Shown: positions 12,074 to 24,341, counted from the first letter of the stretch. The stretch is 64,000 nt of DNA from Serpula lacrymans var. lacrymans S7.9 (GCF_000218685.1 NW_006763292.1:2681909-2745908); one strand, 5' to 3'. A program made the numbers and translations. Notes: generated by a model not told the origin, from the sequence alone.

Positions 12074-12865
12074 TTCCGAAACTTTGACAAGAGAGAGAGA
12101 GACACTGATAGCGTTGGAGATTTCCAATAAATGTAACTAGAATAAATATTGGACTATTATCGAATAAGCGACCTCAGATCATATGCTTCATTGTACAAAG
12201 ACATTATCAATGATAGCACGAGGGCGCATGACATACCTTCTTCCTTCGATCACTCTCAGGCTGCCCGAATACTTGCGGGGTTTATGAAACATGGGCACTA
12301 CATGGAAAGCCATACACTTAAGCCGGCTTTCCATATAATGTCCGGGCTGTCATCCATGCCAGCAACCATCCACTACAAGCACAATATTTTCAATAGAATC
12401 GAGCCATCTTTTCTCAGGATATCAGGATTATTATCCTCACCGACTAGATACAGCCAGCGCATTGATCTCAAGGATAGCCTGAGAAGGTCTTACGAGGTCA
12501 TGAGACCCAGTAAAGGACTGAAACTAGAAGCTGATGTTTAGATAGAGGTGGATACTATTTGGATAAATAACAGTGATTTACTTAATTTCCTCGACTCTTG
12601 TTACAACAGCGCATGCGACGAGATCATGAAACCGGTTGACGGATCGAAATAATATATTTCAAGTTGTAACACTTGGGGTATGGGGTATCAACTTGAGAGA
12701 CGGCAGCGTGCTACGTATATTTGTTACAGCAGCTGCTGTGTCGATGATTGCAATGCTTCACACATCTGTTTTCGATATCCTCCCTTCGGGCGCATGACGA
12801 TCAGAACCGATAGGCAGGATAACAAACATCATATTCTCACCGCAACTATTGAATCAATTATCAAA
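12074..12865. other. Spacer between tandem methyltransferase genes
   Basis: This is the promoter of copy A plus the 3' region of copy B, both on the minus strand. A 130-codon plus-strand frame at 12149-12541 has no recognisable domain and is probably chance. Nothing else was seen. Confidence 0.35.
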
Positions 12866-13644
12866 TCAATAGATGTATGGAATCATCCAGTAAGGAACCC
12901 TCTTTGCCCAATCTCGCCATTCTTGTCCAAACGCTTTTTCAAGCATGGCATCCTCTTTTTTCATCCTTCCATTCATTGCAATGCAAGCAGGTGTCATAAA
13001 TGCGCCCCACAACACGTACAGGACATGCTTCAGAGTACGTGGATCTTCTGGGAATAACCCAGAACAGATTACCAGCCATGATCCACGGTTTAGATGGCAG
13101 AACGCTATACCGGCGCCTACGAGGATGGCACCCGTGTAGCTGGGATGTCGTACGATTGAGTATGGTCCAGATGTGACTAGCTTGTGCGTCTTGCGAATGC
13201 TTAGTTCGAAGGTGAACATTCTGCCCAGTGTCCGATAACATCGGGTGCGGATGAAGCTACCAGTTAAAATGCAACATGTTCCAATGAGAAACTGCGGCAT
13301 TTGGTGCATTCGCTGCAGTGCTTGCAGAGAGTTTGAGCCATGAATTAACCCATTAAGAATTGTCTGAGAGATTGCAGACGAAGGATATGAAGTAGCGCAC
13401 GCAACGGCTATTTCACATAGAGTGAGCGCCCAATAAATTCCCTGCCTTGAGTTCATCAATAATCAATGGGAAGAACAAAATGCGAGCACGCTACCTTGAC
13501 TACAACGTGCAAATATGGCGCAGCTACCTCCCATCCTCCTGGTTTCAAGCGTTCTTCGGTTGAGGGCCGTGCCGTTGGAGGTGTTACGCTGTATTGTATT
13601 CCTGTAGCAGCAGATATCAATAATAACACTTTCGACAACGCCAT
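12866..13644 (-). CDS. Isoprenylcysteine carboxyl methyltransferase-like protein, tandem copy B
   Basis: Two exons (13644-13495, 13441-12866) of 150 and 576 nt, exactly the exon lengths of copy A, give 241 residues. The same landmarks appear in the same order: MALSKVLLLI at the start, TPPTARPSTEERLKPGGWE, IYWALTLCEI, SGPYSIVRHPSYTGA, CHLNRGSWLVICSGLFPEDP, KKEDAMLEKAFGQEWRDWA and YWMIPYIY. The intron has the same position and phase. This is a tandem duplication of an ICMT/STE14-type enzyme with moderate divergence, and both copies have intact reading frames. Expected role: carboxyl methylation of prenylated CaaX proteins at the ER. Whether the two copies differ in substrate is unknown. Confidence 0.82.
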
Positions 13645-14036
13645 TTCTTGATATGTGATAGGAACAGAAAACTCTTTTGAGACTCCAGCAACGCCAGTTT
13701 CGAAATTTACGACAGCGGCAAAGAAGCCTGGTGTGTGCTGCACCGCCACCTGCCAGATAACTTACGCAAGTGCACGTGACACTAACATTGTCTCTCTACG
13801 ATCATGTCCTGGACAGGCTGTAACTTAAGAAAATTGAATCTAGTCACCATCGCACGCACCAGACACATCGAAGATGCGGCATTATACCACTGGGAGGTAA
13901 TAAAAAGTAGGAAAGGCATTTCAGGCGTGCCAGGTAAAGGATGCATTTTGAGGCATGACAAGGTGGCGAATCTCAGGTTTGCAGCATTTTTTGAGTTCAC
14001 TTGGATGAGCGATCTAATTACTGTATGCCGTAGCAA
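13645..14036. other. Spacer upstream of ICMT copy B
   Basis: This is the promoter of ICMT copy B and the 3' end of the TIM-barrel gene, both on the minus strand. The short overlapping frames show no domain. Nothing else was recognised. Confidence 0.35.
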
Positions 14037-15538
14037 CTAATTCGAGTCCATGTGGAATGGCTTCAATGCTTCAAAGATTCTCTTTCGACTTTCCATAGCC
14101 GCCTTTGTCCATTTGAGCGGAACTCCAGGGTCATCCCTACTCATATCTGCCTCATAGAAGACCTGTAAAGCAATACAAAGCGATGGTACGTCTTCCCAGA
14201 AAATAACAAATATGTGCACCAACCTCGTATGACCAAGGACCTCTCCACCCAGTCCGCAAAACTGCCTCAATCACGTCTAACACAGGAAGGAACCCGCCGT
14301 ACTGTGTTCCCGGGTCGATATCTTCCATATATGGGAGCGGCCTCCATGCATTCGACCATGCGTACAAAGGCGATATACCCTTCTCTTTCGCGGTCTTGGT
14401 AAGTTCGGCAGAAGAGACTCTTCCTGGCCCGGAGCCGTCAGAAATTTGGAAATAGAAAATCTTCTCTCGTGCAGCCGGCTCCGAGAATACTTCTGTGAGT
14501 CTCCGTAATGAAGATGTCAGGTGAAGTGGGACGGGCACTCCAGGAGGAGATGGGAATATATCCTCGTGAGTGGTGTGAGGCGGATCCGGTAGCATGTAAG
14601 TCCGTGCTATTGATGGATCAATTAAAATGACGAAAGGGCGACCATGAAGAAGGAGAAGTACATACCGCTGATCTGGAAGGTGTCAAGACAGAGTCCGAAA
14701 TTTGGTCTGTCCACACGTTTACATACCTCCCACACACCTTCCCAAGTATTACTGCGAGCCTCATCAGATCAGTCACGCGCCTTGTTTCTTAGTTCTATCA
14801 AAATTCTTACGTGTGCGTGCCCCACGCCCATAGTTCGTATGCACTGTTTCGTACAATATCGTCAGCGAGCAATTAATAAGGTTATACCAGGAATAACCTG
14901 CATTTTTATTGGTGGGTCTTGTGCAATCGCCTCGTCCGCTAATTGACGCAAGTCTCGAGAAATGACATTCAAGTCGGAGCTTGCGCTAGGATCGTCCGTT
15001 GAACCTACTTGTAGCATCTGGCAATTCAGTGCCTAAGGACGAGAACAATTGGATTTATGCTAGCTCAAATGCAATAATAATAATAATCAAAGTGCATACT
15101 TTGAGGACCTTGAACCAAGTCGTGGCCCTATCAAAGCTCTCTTCTCGTTTCCCGAGATCTTCATAGCCTTCAAACTTCGAGAACCTGAAGCCCAGAAAGA
15201 AAGGCGCACATAATCAGCTACCTATCCTCGCTTTCGCACTTGACTCACGGATGTACCGCTAGCACTTTCAGTCCTAGTTTTTCGCACAAGCTACTGATTT
15301 TGCGAGCTACCTGGCAAAGCACGTCCACATCGCCCCGACCCCTATTACCTATTTTCTTGTAGTTTGGGTTCTCTTGCTGCGCATATGCCTCGAGATCAGG
15401 AAAAGCGATTTCAGCCAAACGGAAGCCAGCGTCAGCAATTGCCTGCAGTTTCAGGGGCAAAGTATGGGATGTATGCATGCCAGCTGAAGGCGTTGCGTAG
15501 CATTGAGGAATAGCTTCTAGTGTAGAAATATTCGACAT
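14037..15538 (-). CDS. Xylose-isomerase-like TIM-barrel protein (sugar isomerase/epimerase or 3-dehydroshikimate dehydratase class)
   Basis: Seven exons (15538-15249, 15184-15100, 15032-14902, 14843-14811, 14751-14666, 14606-14224, 14162-14037) give 377 residues. Barrel landmarks in order: ADAGFRLAEIAFPDLEAY, LGLKVLAVHPFSKFEGYED, ALNCQMLQVGSTDD, KIAYELWAWGTHTNTWE, PNFGLCLDTFQIS, KIFYFQISDG and WSYEVFYEADMSRDD. The acidic and His residues at these strand ends match the metal site of the AP-endonuclease-2/xylose-isomerase-like superfamily. Fungal members include 3-dehydroshikimate dehydratases of quinate catabolism, but the substrate is not certain. The third intron only keeps the family frame if a GC donor is used (14901-14900). 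Confidence 0.8.
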
Positions 15539-16091
15539 TGTTGGGTGAATGGATGGCAGAAAGTGAAAACAAACTACACTTTTATACTCTTGGATTATTT
15601 AGTGGTGCTGCACGTCGCTGTAAGAGATGATGTCAATAGCCCCTCACTGACCACAGCATCAGGTTAGGGTCTGACCCCTTCGCTAGAATCGTCGTTTTGA
15701 TCGTCTCTGGGAGATTAAAAGAATTATACAAAAAAAAATGCACTATCGATTCGACTTATTGGCTCTTCAGACTTATGATCAGGCTCACAGTTAACAAGAA
15801 GTTGAGTCTATTAGGTAGCACGCGTGTTAACAATTGATACAGATATCCGGCCTCTAAACCCAAGTACATATACATAAAAATACTGATAAGGGGGTACGCT
15901 GTGAGAGAGGGTATCCAGCAAGAGAAGGAATTAAAGAGCGGGTAGGGGATTTCCAGACGATAACAGCTAGGGATACACAGGGTAGAATGTCAGAGATAAC
16001 GCAGGCGGTAGTGAAGACGAATGTGTTGAAATGTTCCTTTGAAAGTTTTTTTTGGGAGTGCAGAAGGTCAAGAAAAAAAGGAATAATAGAA
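15539..16091. other. Spacer between the TIM-barrel gene and STE3-1
   Basis: This is the promoter of the TIM-barrel gene and the 3' region of STE3-1, both on the minus strand. It includes short A-rich runs at about 15730 and 16050-16080. I see no gene. Confidence 0.35.
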
Positions 16092-17624
16092 TCAGACCAT
16101 ATCGACGGGCGAGATTTGTATATCACTCGAGTGTCGTGGTACAGAGGAGAGATCAAGTGTAGGTTCAGGGCGAGCAAGAGCGGGCGGATCAGGAAGGGGC
16201 ACGCCGTTCTCGACGACGTGGGGTTCATGCAAGCTGACCCTGGAGCCTGATCCGGTAGATGATTCCGTGGGAGAATATGGCATGTCCTTCACGTCATCGA
16301 ATGCACTACCGAACTCGGGGATAGAGAGGTTGGTAGAGAAAGAAGTGAGTGAGTCGCGCTTCTGCTCCGTACGTTGAGTAACGAAAACAGGCATGGTGCC
16401 GTTGCGACCACTGTAAGTCATATCTTTCGAGCCAGTAGAGCTCATCCATCCAGAAGTCATAGCACCAGTTGAGAGCCCGACGTGCTTGGCTACCGAAGAG
16501 TAGGCGATCTTGTAGTGCTTTCTTGCCTCCTCGGCAAATCCGAAGAAGGCGAAGAAGATGAATGCGCACAAAACGACGAGCCAGCGACTGAGCTCAAGAG
16601 AGACTACGGTCAAGTAGTCCATGTGCCAGATGATTGATGGGTATTGACCAATACGAGAGAAGTCGTAGTGCGTGTTGGCCCAACCGAGCCATGGCTGAAT
16701 TTGTTCGGCCGAAACATTAAGGTAGATAGAGTAGGCACCGAGAGGTACTGTGCAAAGAACCTCGATTCCTGCGAGACCCATAAGACGGAAGTAGCGACCA
16801 GAACTAAGGTTCTTGTTCATCGACAAGAGTTCTTTGAACTGAGACCTCCTGTGCGCGAAGGCACGGATGGTAAGCACTAAAATTGAGCGGTGAGAAAAAA
16901 TATCAGACACTGCCAAACTGTGACTTACTACAGTAGCAAGCAGAAATCATTCCAATGACCACAGGCCAGCAAAATACGAGAGCGTAGGCGGGAGGAGTGT
17001 TATAGGTGAACGGATAGCATCCAATCTCCTCAAAGATGTTGAAGCGGTGACCTTGAACAATGTATTCTAAAAGGACGATGTTAAGAAACGACAACAAATA
17101 ATACTCAATATAATACATACGAAGAATCATTTCCACCAAAGGAATGCCCAATCCAATGCATAGGTCGACCGTGATATCCCGGCGCTTCTGAGATCGTGTC
17201 TTCGTTACGGAAGATACCGACGCGATGTGATAGAGGCGGCGGTTGATGCAGAGAGATGCTGCAGGAATCCCAACGCTAGATCCAATGATGAACCTTGTAG
17301 CTAAAGGGGATAACCGATCAGCTTCCCGCGACTGCTGATCAAACACTGCTTGGACTGACAAATATCACACCAAACGGGAGCCCAGTTGATCGCGTTGTTG
17401 TTCCATACCACGGAGTTGATAAACTGATTCAGGCAGGCCAACCCAGTCCAAACCATGTACAAGCATGTACCAGTGTTCCATGCTAAAAATACAGTCAGCT
17501 TTAAGCTTTTTTGTGAATGAAAAGGAGAAGCATTACATTCAAGATGCCATGGAAGAGGAATGGTGACCAGGACGAAGCCAAAAAATGCAAACATAGAGAA
17601 AACCCAGTTCGGAGGTTCGGCCAT
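16092..17624 (-). CDS. STE3-type pheromone receptor (GPCR), STE3-1
   Basis: Five exons (17624-17537, 17482-17360, 17300-17121, 17066-16929, 16876-16092) give 437 residues. Seven hydrophobic helices are visible within roughly the first 290 residues. Class D GPCR landmarks are present: PLPWHLESWNTGTCLYM at the end of helix 1, APVWCDI, VGIPAASLCINRRLY, YIVQGHRFNIFEEIGCYP, SSGRYFRLM and CAFIFFAFFGFAEEARKHY. A long Ser/Thr/Pro-rich cytoplasmic tail follows, as expected for desensitisation and G-protein coupling. The sequence groups with STE3-4 and STE3-5 (HL-x-WN-x-GTC motif, shared intron positions). No pheromone precursor gene was found beside it, so it could be a non-mating-specific STE3 paralogue; that is inference. 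Confidence 0.92.
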
Positions 17625-19024
17625 TTTGATTCAGATACAACGCAGTTGTGAAAAGAAAAATGACTAGCAGAACTGGAATGCTGCTGTTTGCAAAGACCTC
17701 GTTGAGCGGGAGGGAAGGAAATGCCCGAAGGTAAAACTACGAGGCATCACTTTGCACCTGTCAGTCTAATAAAGGTTTCGCATGTACTCCCCCGTGTACC
17801 CGAATATGGCGGTCCCCTTGTGCTCGGCTGCAGCGAAAAACGGTCGATAACAGTTGGATAACGAAATCAGGAAAACGTCCGGCCTTGCCTTTTCGATGAA
17901 CAAACTTACGTCCCAATTTGGACGAGTGTTTATGTACCGAAAAGGAAAGGCCAGTTTAACGTCGCTACATCAATTCAACGAAGCACTTTGTTGCCTGAGA
18001 GCACATGCTGTAATGTCCATTCCCGTGTCATGAGACTTGGAAAGTTCCAAAGGATTGTGGATAATTCGGAAGAAAATCGTCAAGGCGAGTGGTGACCAAG
18101 TCGACTATATGCTCCCATATTCCCACACCGCAAGGGAAGGTGGCTGTGCAAGTTCAGAACCGTGAAGATAGAGATAATGCGGTGGTCGTAGGCCTGTGCG
18201 ATACCCTAAAGGGCGTTCTACAGAAGAGCCAACATTTTGAAGGTTTGATGATAGCATGATGGTTTGTGGAGGCGATAGGGTACCTAACTAGTACCATCCA
18301 AAGTCAGCAGATGGCCCAGGGCACAAACAAGAACTATAATTTACCTTGTTCTGCGTTGGGAATACTTGAAGCGTTTTTACAAAGTTTATTTCTGCCAATG
18401 CAACCGAATACCTATGGATCAAATGTAGAAAACAATGTCGCCAGGGATCAGTGAGTTCAGCTCCAGTTGTAATTGAGGTGGCAAAAACGATGAAAGGAAT
18501 GGGGAGGAGTTGTGGTGGATCTCTTGCAGGACGGATATGGTGGGGGTAGAGACGAGAGAATAACCTGGAGACGAGAGACTTTTATGATATGTGAGCTCGG
18601 TGCCACTCGTCTGAGACAATAGAGACTGACGAATGCGTGAAAGACAATAAAGAGTCGGAGTTGTGCCGTAATTAGACCGTATCACGTGCACAACGCGCGT
18701 GAGCTAAATATCCAGTCACGTGAATGCTGCATTCCCGGAAATATCAAGTCGACTGTCACTGTCAGTCATCTTGACTGCCGTTACAGTACACTTATGCTAT
18801 GAATACTCTCATGGAAGGTTTCACTGCTCGTAGTAATGGAATCGATGCAGTATAGGATTGTATGAAAGTCGTTGTCTGAATGTGAAGACAAGGCTCGGGG
18901 ATGTTTCCAATACCCCGACACTGTTGACGTCAGGATTTATATTCACAGGTCACACATTCAAGTTGCGACACCTTTAGAACCTACATCCATCACGCAAAGC
19001 GCAACAACAATACGTTGAAAAAAT
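17625..19024. promoter_or_regulatory. Divergent intergenic region between STE3-1 and the haloacid dehalogenase gene
   Basis: About 1.4 kb separates two divergent start codons. I looked for a short ORF ending in a CaaX box on both strands and found none. The small frames at 18266-18454 and 18419-18691 overlap each other and have no recognisable features. Confidence 0.4.
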
Positions 19025-20132
19025 ATGACAGATGACAACAATTTCTTGGAGGCTGTAGAAGCTCTCGTTTTTGATGCGTTTGGGACCACCGTCGATTGGC
19101 TCACGACTGTGATGAGGGAGGTTGCTCGCAGGAGTCATGGCAGAATTCAGGAAGGTACGACAGAAATGTAATGTTTGACTGTTAGAGCTTACACACTTCA
19201 GGTTCTTCCGATGCGGAAGATTTTGCTCGAGAATGGAGACAAGGATACATGACTACCAAGTGTGTCTACCTATCTCTAACTGAGCCTTTCTTGCCCTAAC
19301 TCCAGCAACTCTCTCATACTAGTCAGAATATCGCAAAAGGAGCTGAAGGAACTCTAAACTCAGACATCATGCACAGAGATGTGAATCAACCCGCCATTCT
19401 TTAGTCTCTCTTTAGCTGCACGTTGTTTATAATTATCTCTCAGATCCTTGACAGTATGCTGGCATCTCCTCGCTGGTCTTATCTATCTTCTGTGTGGAAC
19501 GAGAGCGAGCGTCAGGATCTCACTCTGATCTGGCATCATCTTGATGGTCCGTTTCCGCCATTCGCCGTGTAACCCGCCGAAGCCCCTATGCTGATCCCCG
19601 ATCCCAAACAGGGTTCTCTGATGTCACTGAAGGCTTGGAAAGGCTAAAGAAGCACAAGATTGTTGTAACACTCTCGAACGGAAATATGCGCCTTTTGGTT
19701 GATATGGTCAGCATCGCTCATGACACTCAGTACAGCTCTTCCCTTATATCACGACAAGGCTAAACACGCAAACTTACCGTGGGATGCCATTTTCCCGGGA
19801 GAGATGTTTGGGTCATTCAAGCCGTTCGTCCTTGTCAAAATTTTGCTGTGTGTGCTTTTGTGATTCGATCTGTTACTAGCAACCCGAAGCTCTATCATGG
19901 CGCTGCTTACCACCTGTCTCTCCCACCTCACAAGATTGCCATGGTGGCCGCCCACATATGGGATTTACGTGCAGCCGCCGAAGTAGGGTACAAGACAATT
20001 TATGTGCCAAGGCCCGTAGAAGATTCCCCTGAAATCAAGGCGCAGTTGAAAACAAAAAAGGATGGCGGCGAGGTCGATTTGATCGTGAAATCATTCGTAG
20101 AGCTAGCAGAGATAGTGGAAGGTAAGAATTAA
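19025..20132 (+). CDS. Type II 2-haloacid dehalogenase-like HAD hydrolase
   Basis: Seven exons (19025-19154, 19202-19259, 19323-19380, 19444-19546, 19612-19706, 19759-19823, 19880-20132) give 253 residues. HAD motifs are in place: the nucleophile in LVFDAFGTTVDW (Asp17), motif II VTLSNGN, the conserved Lys region FKPNPKLYHGAAYHL, and AMVAAHIWDLRAAAEVGYKTIYV before the C-terminus. This set fits haloacid dehalogenase type II proteins, cytosolic hydrolases that form an aspartyl-ester intermediate. Fungal substrates are mostly unknown. It sits between two receptor genes and is convergent with STE3-2. Nothing ties it to mating. Confidence 0.88.
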
Positions 20133-20440
20133 TTTTGGTCAGAAGAAGGTAGTACTCGTTGGCTGGGCTGATTATATGATTATATTGGCGGTGCGTGTGG
20201 TTTTGTACGATCACCTTCGCCATGGTCTGGGGAGAAATGGTTTCGGATAAGATAGCGTCCAGAGACAACTATGATACAAATATCTAGCAAATACAGCTGA
20301 AAAATCAAAGGGAATTTGGGATACATCGAGCAGACGAACGAATGGAACGAAAAGAATGGAAATGGAGAAAGATCGTGGTATCAACGTGGGAATTCAACAG
20401 GCAAAAAATACAAATTCAAGAATGGGGCATGTAATCATCA
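20133..20440. other. Convergent 3' region of the HAD and STE3-2 genes
   Basis: Just over 300 bp between two stop codons on opposite strands. It probably contains both polyadenylation sites. I see nothing else. Confidence 0.4.
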
Positions 20441-22168
20441 TCACACCTCACTCGTCTCTTTCACTACAGTCATGTATACTGCATTGCGACTCTGCGATCG
20501 CTTGACACCGTTCGTTGGCCTGTTCCTCTTAGGAGGGTTCGACAACTGGATAGCGGAGCTATCAAATGGAGCCTGAGAGCGGTGCCTGTTGGGGCTTTGC
20601 AGATACCCAATACTCGTCGAACGATGAGGAGGGCGAACGGGAATGGTAGACGGAGGCTCGGGCCAGTTTACGGGAGCAATGATGATCAGATTAGGATCAA
20701 AATTAGATTCGAGGGAATTATGAGACGATGCTACAGCGGAGCGCCCAGTAGGCGAGTCAAGGTAGGACAAGGTGGCGCTGATGAACGACGTATCGTCGTC
20801 GTCTTGTTTATGGCTAGGAGAGGGTGAAGGTGGGCGCGAGGAGGCAGGCGACGGCTGTAACTTGGCAATAGACAGCTGGGAGACAGACTTGGTTGCGCTT
20901 GTGTGTGAATTGATGGTTGAGGAGTCGAGGATAGTGACGGGTGGCGCGGCGAAAGGACTAGTAAGGAAACATTGATATCAGTTTTTGAATGGGTTGGTTC
21001 AGATAATAGCTCTCACTCGTTAAAGGTAATGGTAGAACACATCGGGGTCTTATGGCTTTCCATGGAGCTTGAATCAAATTCCTGCCTCGAAGAAAAGCAG
21101 TGCTTGATCCAGTTCCCACATCGTTTGTATCCGGCTACGGCATCGTTTCCAGAGGCGAAAAGCGCAAAGAACAAGAGCGACTCAATTGGAGTTGCGATCC
21201 ACGAGAATAGCAGGGATGAAATTGTAGACCGTGATGTGTCTTGAACACCGAATGTGAGTACGCGAGAGAAATCTTTGTGTACGTCGCTCAAACTCGTCCA
21301 TGGTTCCAGACCGGAAGAAAGTTTGAATCGCATCTCGACAGATATCACGATGAGTACCCAGACCACCTCTGCTACGGAAATGACGACCAGCCGAATATAG
21401 TGGCTGGAGGTAAGCGAAAGCGGTGAGCCATAGCCGCACCGTGCAAACTGGATACCACGACAAAGGAAATGGCGCCAGGAAAGACCTGTTGGTATATATA
21501 TTAAAACTTTTAATTCCACAAGCGAATTGTTCGGCCAAGAGCTTACCAGCATGAACAAGGGTTGCCAGAGAAAGAAAAAGCGGTGGAATCCACACCAAGA
21601 AGATTGCTGGAATTGAAGTAAAGGTCGTAGGACGGCATCCAAAGCCTTCGAAGACGTCAAACCGGTGACTCTGTACAATGAAGTCTGTATATGGCGTGAT
21701 TAACATTGGAAAGGATCATGAGCTGAATCTTGGCCTACGAAGGGCAATATACACCAATGGCAAACCAAAACACATTAGGGATTCAAATATGATACGACGT
21801 CTTTTCGCTACAGGAGTGGCAACCTGGCTGAAAGATGCTATTTGTTCGAGATGAATACAGATACATAGGCATGCAGCCGGCAAGGCGATATGGACGCCGG
21901 TTATTAGAGTTGAAGCTGCACAAAACAATCATTTAGACGGCATTTATTTCTGAGAGAAAGAGTACTTACTAATGTCGCACCACACTGGAGCGATGATCCT
22001 GGAGTTGTTCGACCATACAATAGCGTCTATGGCGTATATTACGTTGACCACGAATAGCCAGGCAATAATGGAGACGGTAGCGATATTGCGAGCTCGTAAA
22101 TGGCATGGAAGAGGAACTAAGACCAGCGCTGCACAAATGAACGAGACAACTGGTATCTCAGACTGCAT
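20441..22168 (-). CDS. STE3-type pheromone receptor (GPCR), STE3-2, divergent
   Basis: Five exons (22168-21970, 21915-21739, 21684-21547, 21485-21017, 20957-20441) give 499 residues. Landmarks: VSFICAALVLVPLPCHLRARN, APVWCDIST, IALPAACLCICIHLEQIA, VAKRRRIIFESLMCFGLPLVYIAL, FIVQSHRFDVFEGFGCRP, then later helices and a 170-residue Ser/Pro-rich tail. It shares with STE3-3 the RARN/WRAGT-type first loop and the 199/~178/138-nt first three exons. It is less canonical than the others. The third intracellular loop lacks the usual GRYFRLM (SSHYIRLVVI instead), and helix 7 lacks the usual FFGFxxEA, reading FFALFASGNDAV. It may be a non-mating-type or decaying receptor, though the frame is intact. Confidence 0.85.
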
Positions 22169-22846
22169 GACGACAGGAAAATCAAACGTCAGGGGGGAGA
22201 AGAGGGTTTCTTGAGAAATTGAAATGAAAGATAACGCGGTTTGGTTTCGTTAAATTGGGCATTGCACGCTTCGAGGACAAGGTGCGCTAGTAATGCATGC
22301 TATACTGTAGCCCCTTCAAGGAACTTCCCTCTTCCCGATGATAAGCTCACTGCCGCACAGAATACAAAGACAGCTGCCATGAGGTGCGAAGGAACTAAGG
22401 CTATAAGAAAGTGACATCGACTCAAAACGGAAAGGATGAAAGGAACGTACAAAAGAGGAAAGTGTAAAGGATGGCATCACATCCGTAAACTGGCCGAGCC
22501 AGGTGAGAATCGTCTTCATCGGTGCAAAGAAGTCAGTCCAATCATTCTTCCTGGTTGACGTCTATCTTGCTTACTACCTTCGAGTATATTGCTGTCGAAA
22601 GAAATAAAGGCTCGTTCAGCAGTGTCGAGTTCAAGAACGGAAAGCTGGAGAGTCCAGACTACACGGAAACAGCCTAATCGGAGCTACGATATTATAGACC
22701 CCGCCTCTGCGGCAGGGGCTAATATGCTCGTCATAGCCCCGAACGCCTAGCGTGCACGCCTCGTGCAAGCACAACGGTGACCTCGCTGGGCAATAAACCA
22801 ACAAGGTTGTCGATAACCACCACAGTCCCCCCGAAATATATACGAA
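22169..22846. promoter_or_regulatory. Divergent intergenic region between STE3-2 and the coiled-coil membrane protein gene
   Basis: Two divergent start codons flank about 680 bp. No CaaX ORF was found. The 67-codon minus-strand frame at 22316-22519 has no support. A palindromic CCCCGCCTCTGCGGCAGGGG stretch lies at about 22699-22718. Confidence 0.35.
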
Positions 22847-24341
22847 ATGGCCTCTATCAGTGGATCGCTACTTCGCCAAAGAATACGCTCCGCTGCCTCT
22901 CCACCTGCAAGTGTGAAACTGGGAAATGGCTCTGACCACGACTACTTCAGCGACGACACTAACGGTCACACTGGGAATGGAAAGCAACCTTATGTAGAAA
23001 ACGGGCACGATGGCGTCTCTTCAGCTTCCCAGTACGAGTCCGGTAGCGACTCTGGCGATGACACCACCCCAGGAGCATCTGTCATAGGGGATGCTACTCA
23101 CATGGATGGAAGCGCAGTATCCACGCCACTTTCTCATCCAGCAAAAGATTCAGATACAAATGGTGGAATTGCTCCTGACTCTGGAACACCAAGCAGAAGC
23201 TGGAATGAATTCGACCTTTCTGTTGTGGTCGCTCTCGTGTCCCCTATAGGCAATTGGTTGACAGGAGGAGATCACGTCAAAAATCTCTTTCTGATACTCC
23301 TGCTAATCTTCTATTTACATCAAATCATCGAAAGTGAGTCGGTTTACTTATCGTACCGAACTTATGCTCATTCATGTAGTTCCTTGGAGTTTGTATCATC
23401 AAGCGAGACCTCGCCGCCGTCCTCAACCTCTTCCCAAAGACGCTTCCACCGAAGATCGTTTTCATAACATTGCGACTTCCGAGTTGCACCAGCTGGAATC
23501 CTTCTTTCTTGCAACGACCGTGGCATCACCTCTGTTAGGTGCTATCCTCCTTCGCGTCGTGATCACCTCAGTGTCGGGTCCTAGTTCAATATCATGGTTT
23601 AGCACGTCTCTCTTTGTACTCGCAACGGGTATACGGCCCTGGAAACATGCAGTTGAACGGCTCCGTAAACGAACGTCAGACCTGCATGACGTTATCCATT
23701 ACCCCGCCTCTCCCAGTCAGGATATACAAGCGCAACTGGAGGCTTTGGTAGAACGTGTGGCACAACTAGAAAACGAGGCAAAGGCTGCGAAAGAAGTAGC
23801 AAATGACACGAGAGATGAGTTGTATGACCACGTGGATGAGGCAGTTGAGGGTGTAGAAAAGATGATTCGAAAACAAGAGAAGAAATGGGATGTTGCACGA
23901 ATTGGTCAGGAGCAACAACTGGCGAAGATCGAGCAGAATGTAGAGACGCTATTGGAGAAGAAAGAAATAGATGGGGCAGCGATAAGTTTCAGTAAGACGT
24001 CGGCACATGCCTCGACGCTCTTCTCGGCAGTGGTCGAACAACTCTCACCTATCCTCCCTTTCTGGATGGTACCTGATCCACACAAAGAAAAATCGCATCC
24101 ACCGCGTTCACCCAAAACGAGCCGCTCGCGCAAGGGATCGCATCTGGAGACGATCCCTGAGGGTTCAGTGTTCAACACTAAGCAGTCTAAGCGGCGCCAG
24201 TCTCGCTTTCATGTCCCCGGGCTCAATCTAGTGCTACGCATAGGGGACCTCGCTGCCCTGCCCGTGCGCACAATTGTGCAATATCTTCTATCAGGTCGTA
24301 TCTATACACCTCGTCGGCCGCTTTCATCATCATCGCAGTGA
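22847..24341 (+). CDS. Conserved fungal membrane protein with coiled coil
   Basis: Two exons (22847-23333, 23380-24341) give 482 residues. The N-terminal 120 residues are acidic and Ser/Gly-rich, probably disordered. Hydrophobic segments follow at about 145-170 (NLFLILLLIFYLHQII), 200-225 (FFLATTVASPLLGAILLRVVI) and 232-247. A strong coiled coil comes next at about 270-355 (QLEALVERVAQLENEAKAAKEVAN, later EKMIRKQEKKWD). The basic tail ends in PVRTIVQYLLSGRIYTP. I do not recognise a named family. The sequence suggests a membrane-anchored scaffold or tether with a cytosolic coiled coil. Confidence 0.75.

Noticed and set aside
12149..12541. 130-codon plus-strand ORF between the two ICMT genes
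   Set aside because: No domain, no homologous ORF beside the other copy, and it overlaps the promoter of copy A.
18266..18691. Short ORFs tested as extra pheromone genes near STE3-1
   Set aside because: Neither ends in a CaaX box, neither starts MDSF, and the two frames overlap on opposite strands.
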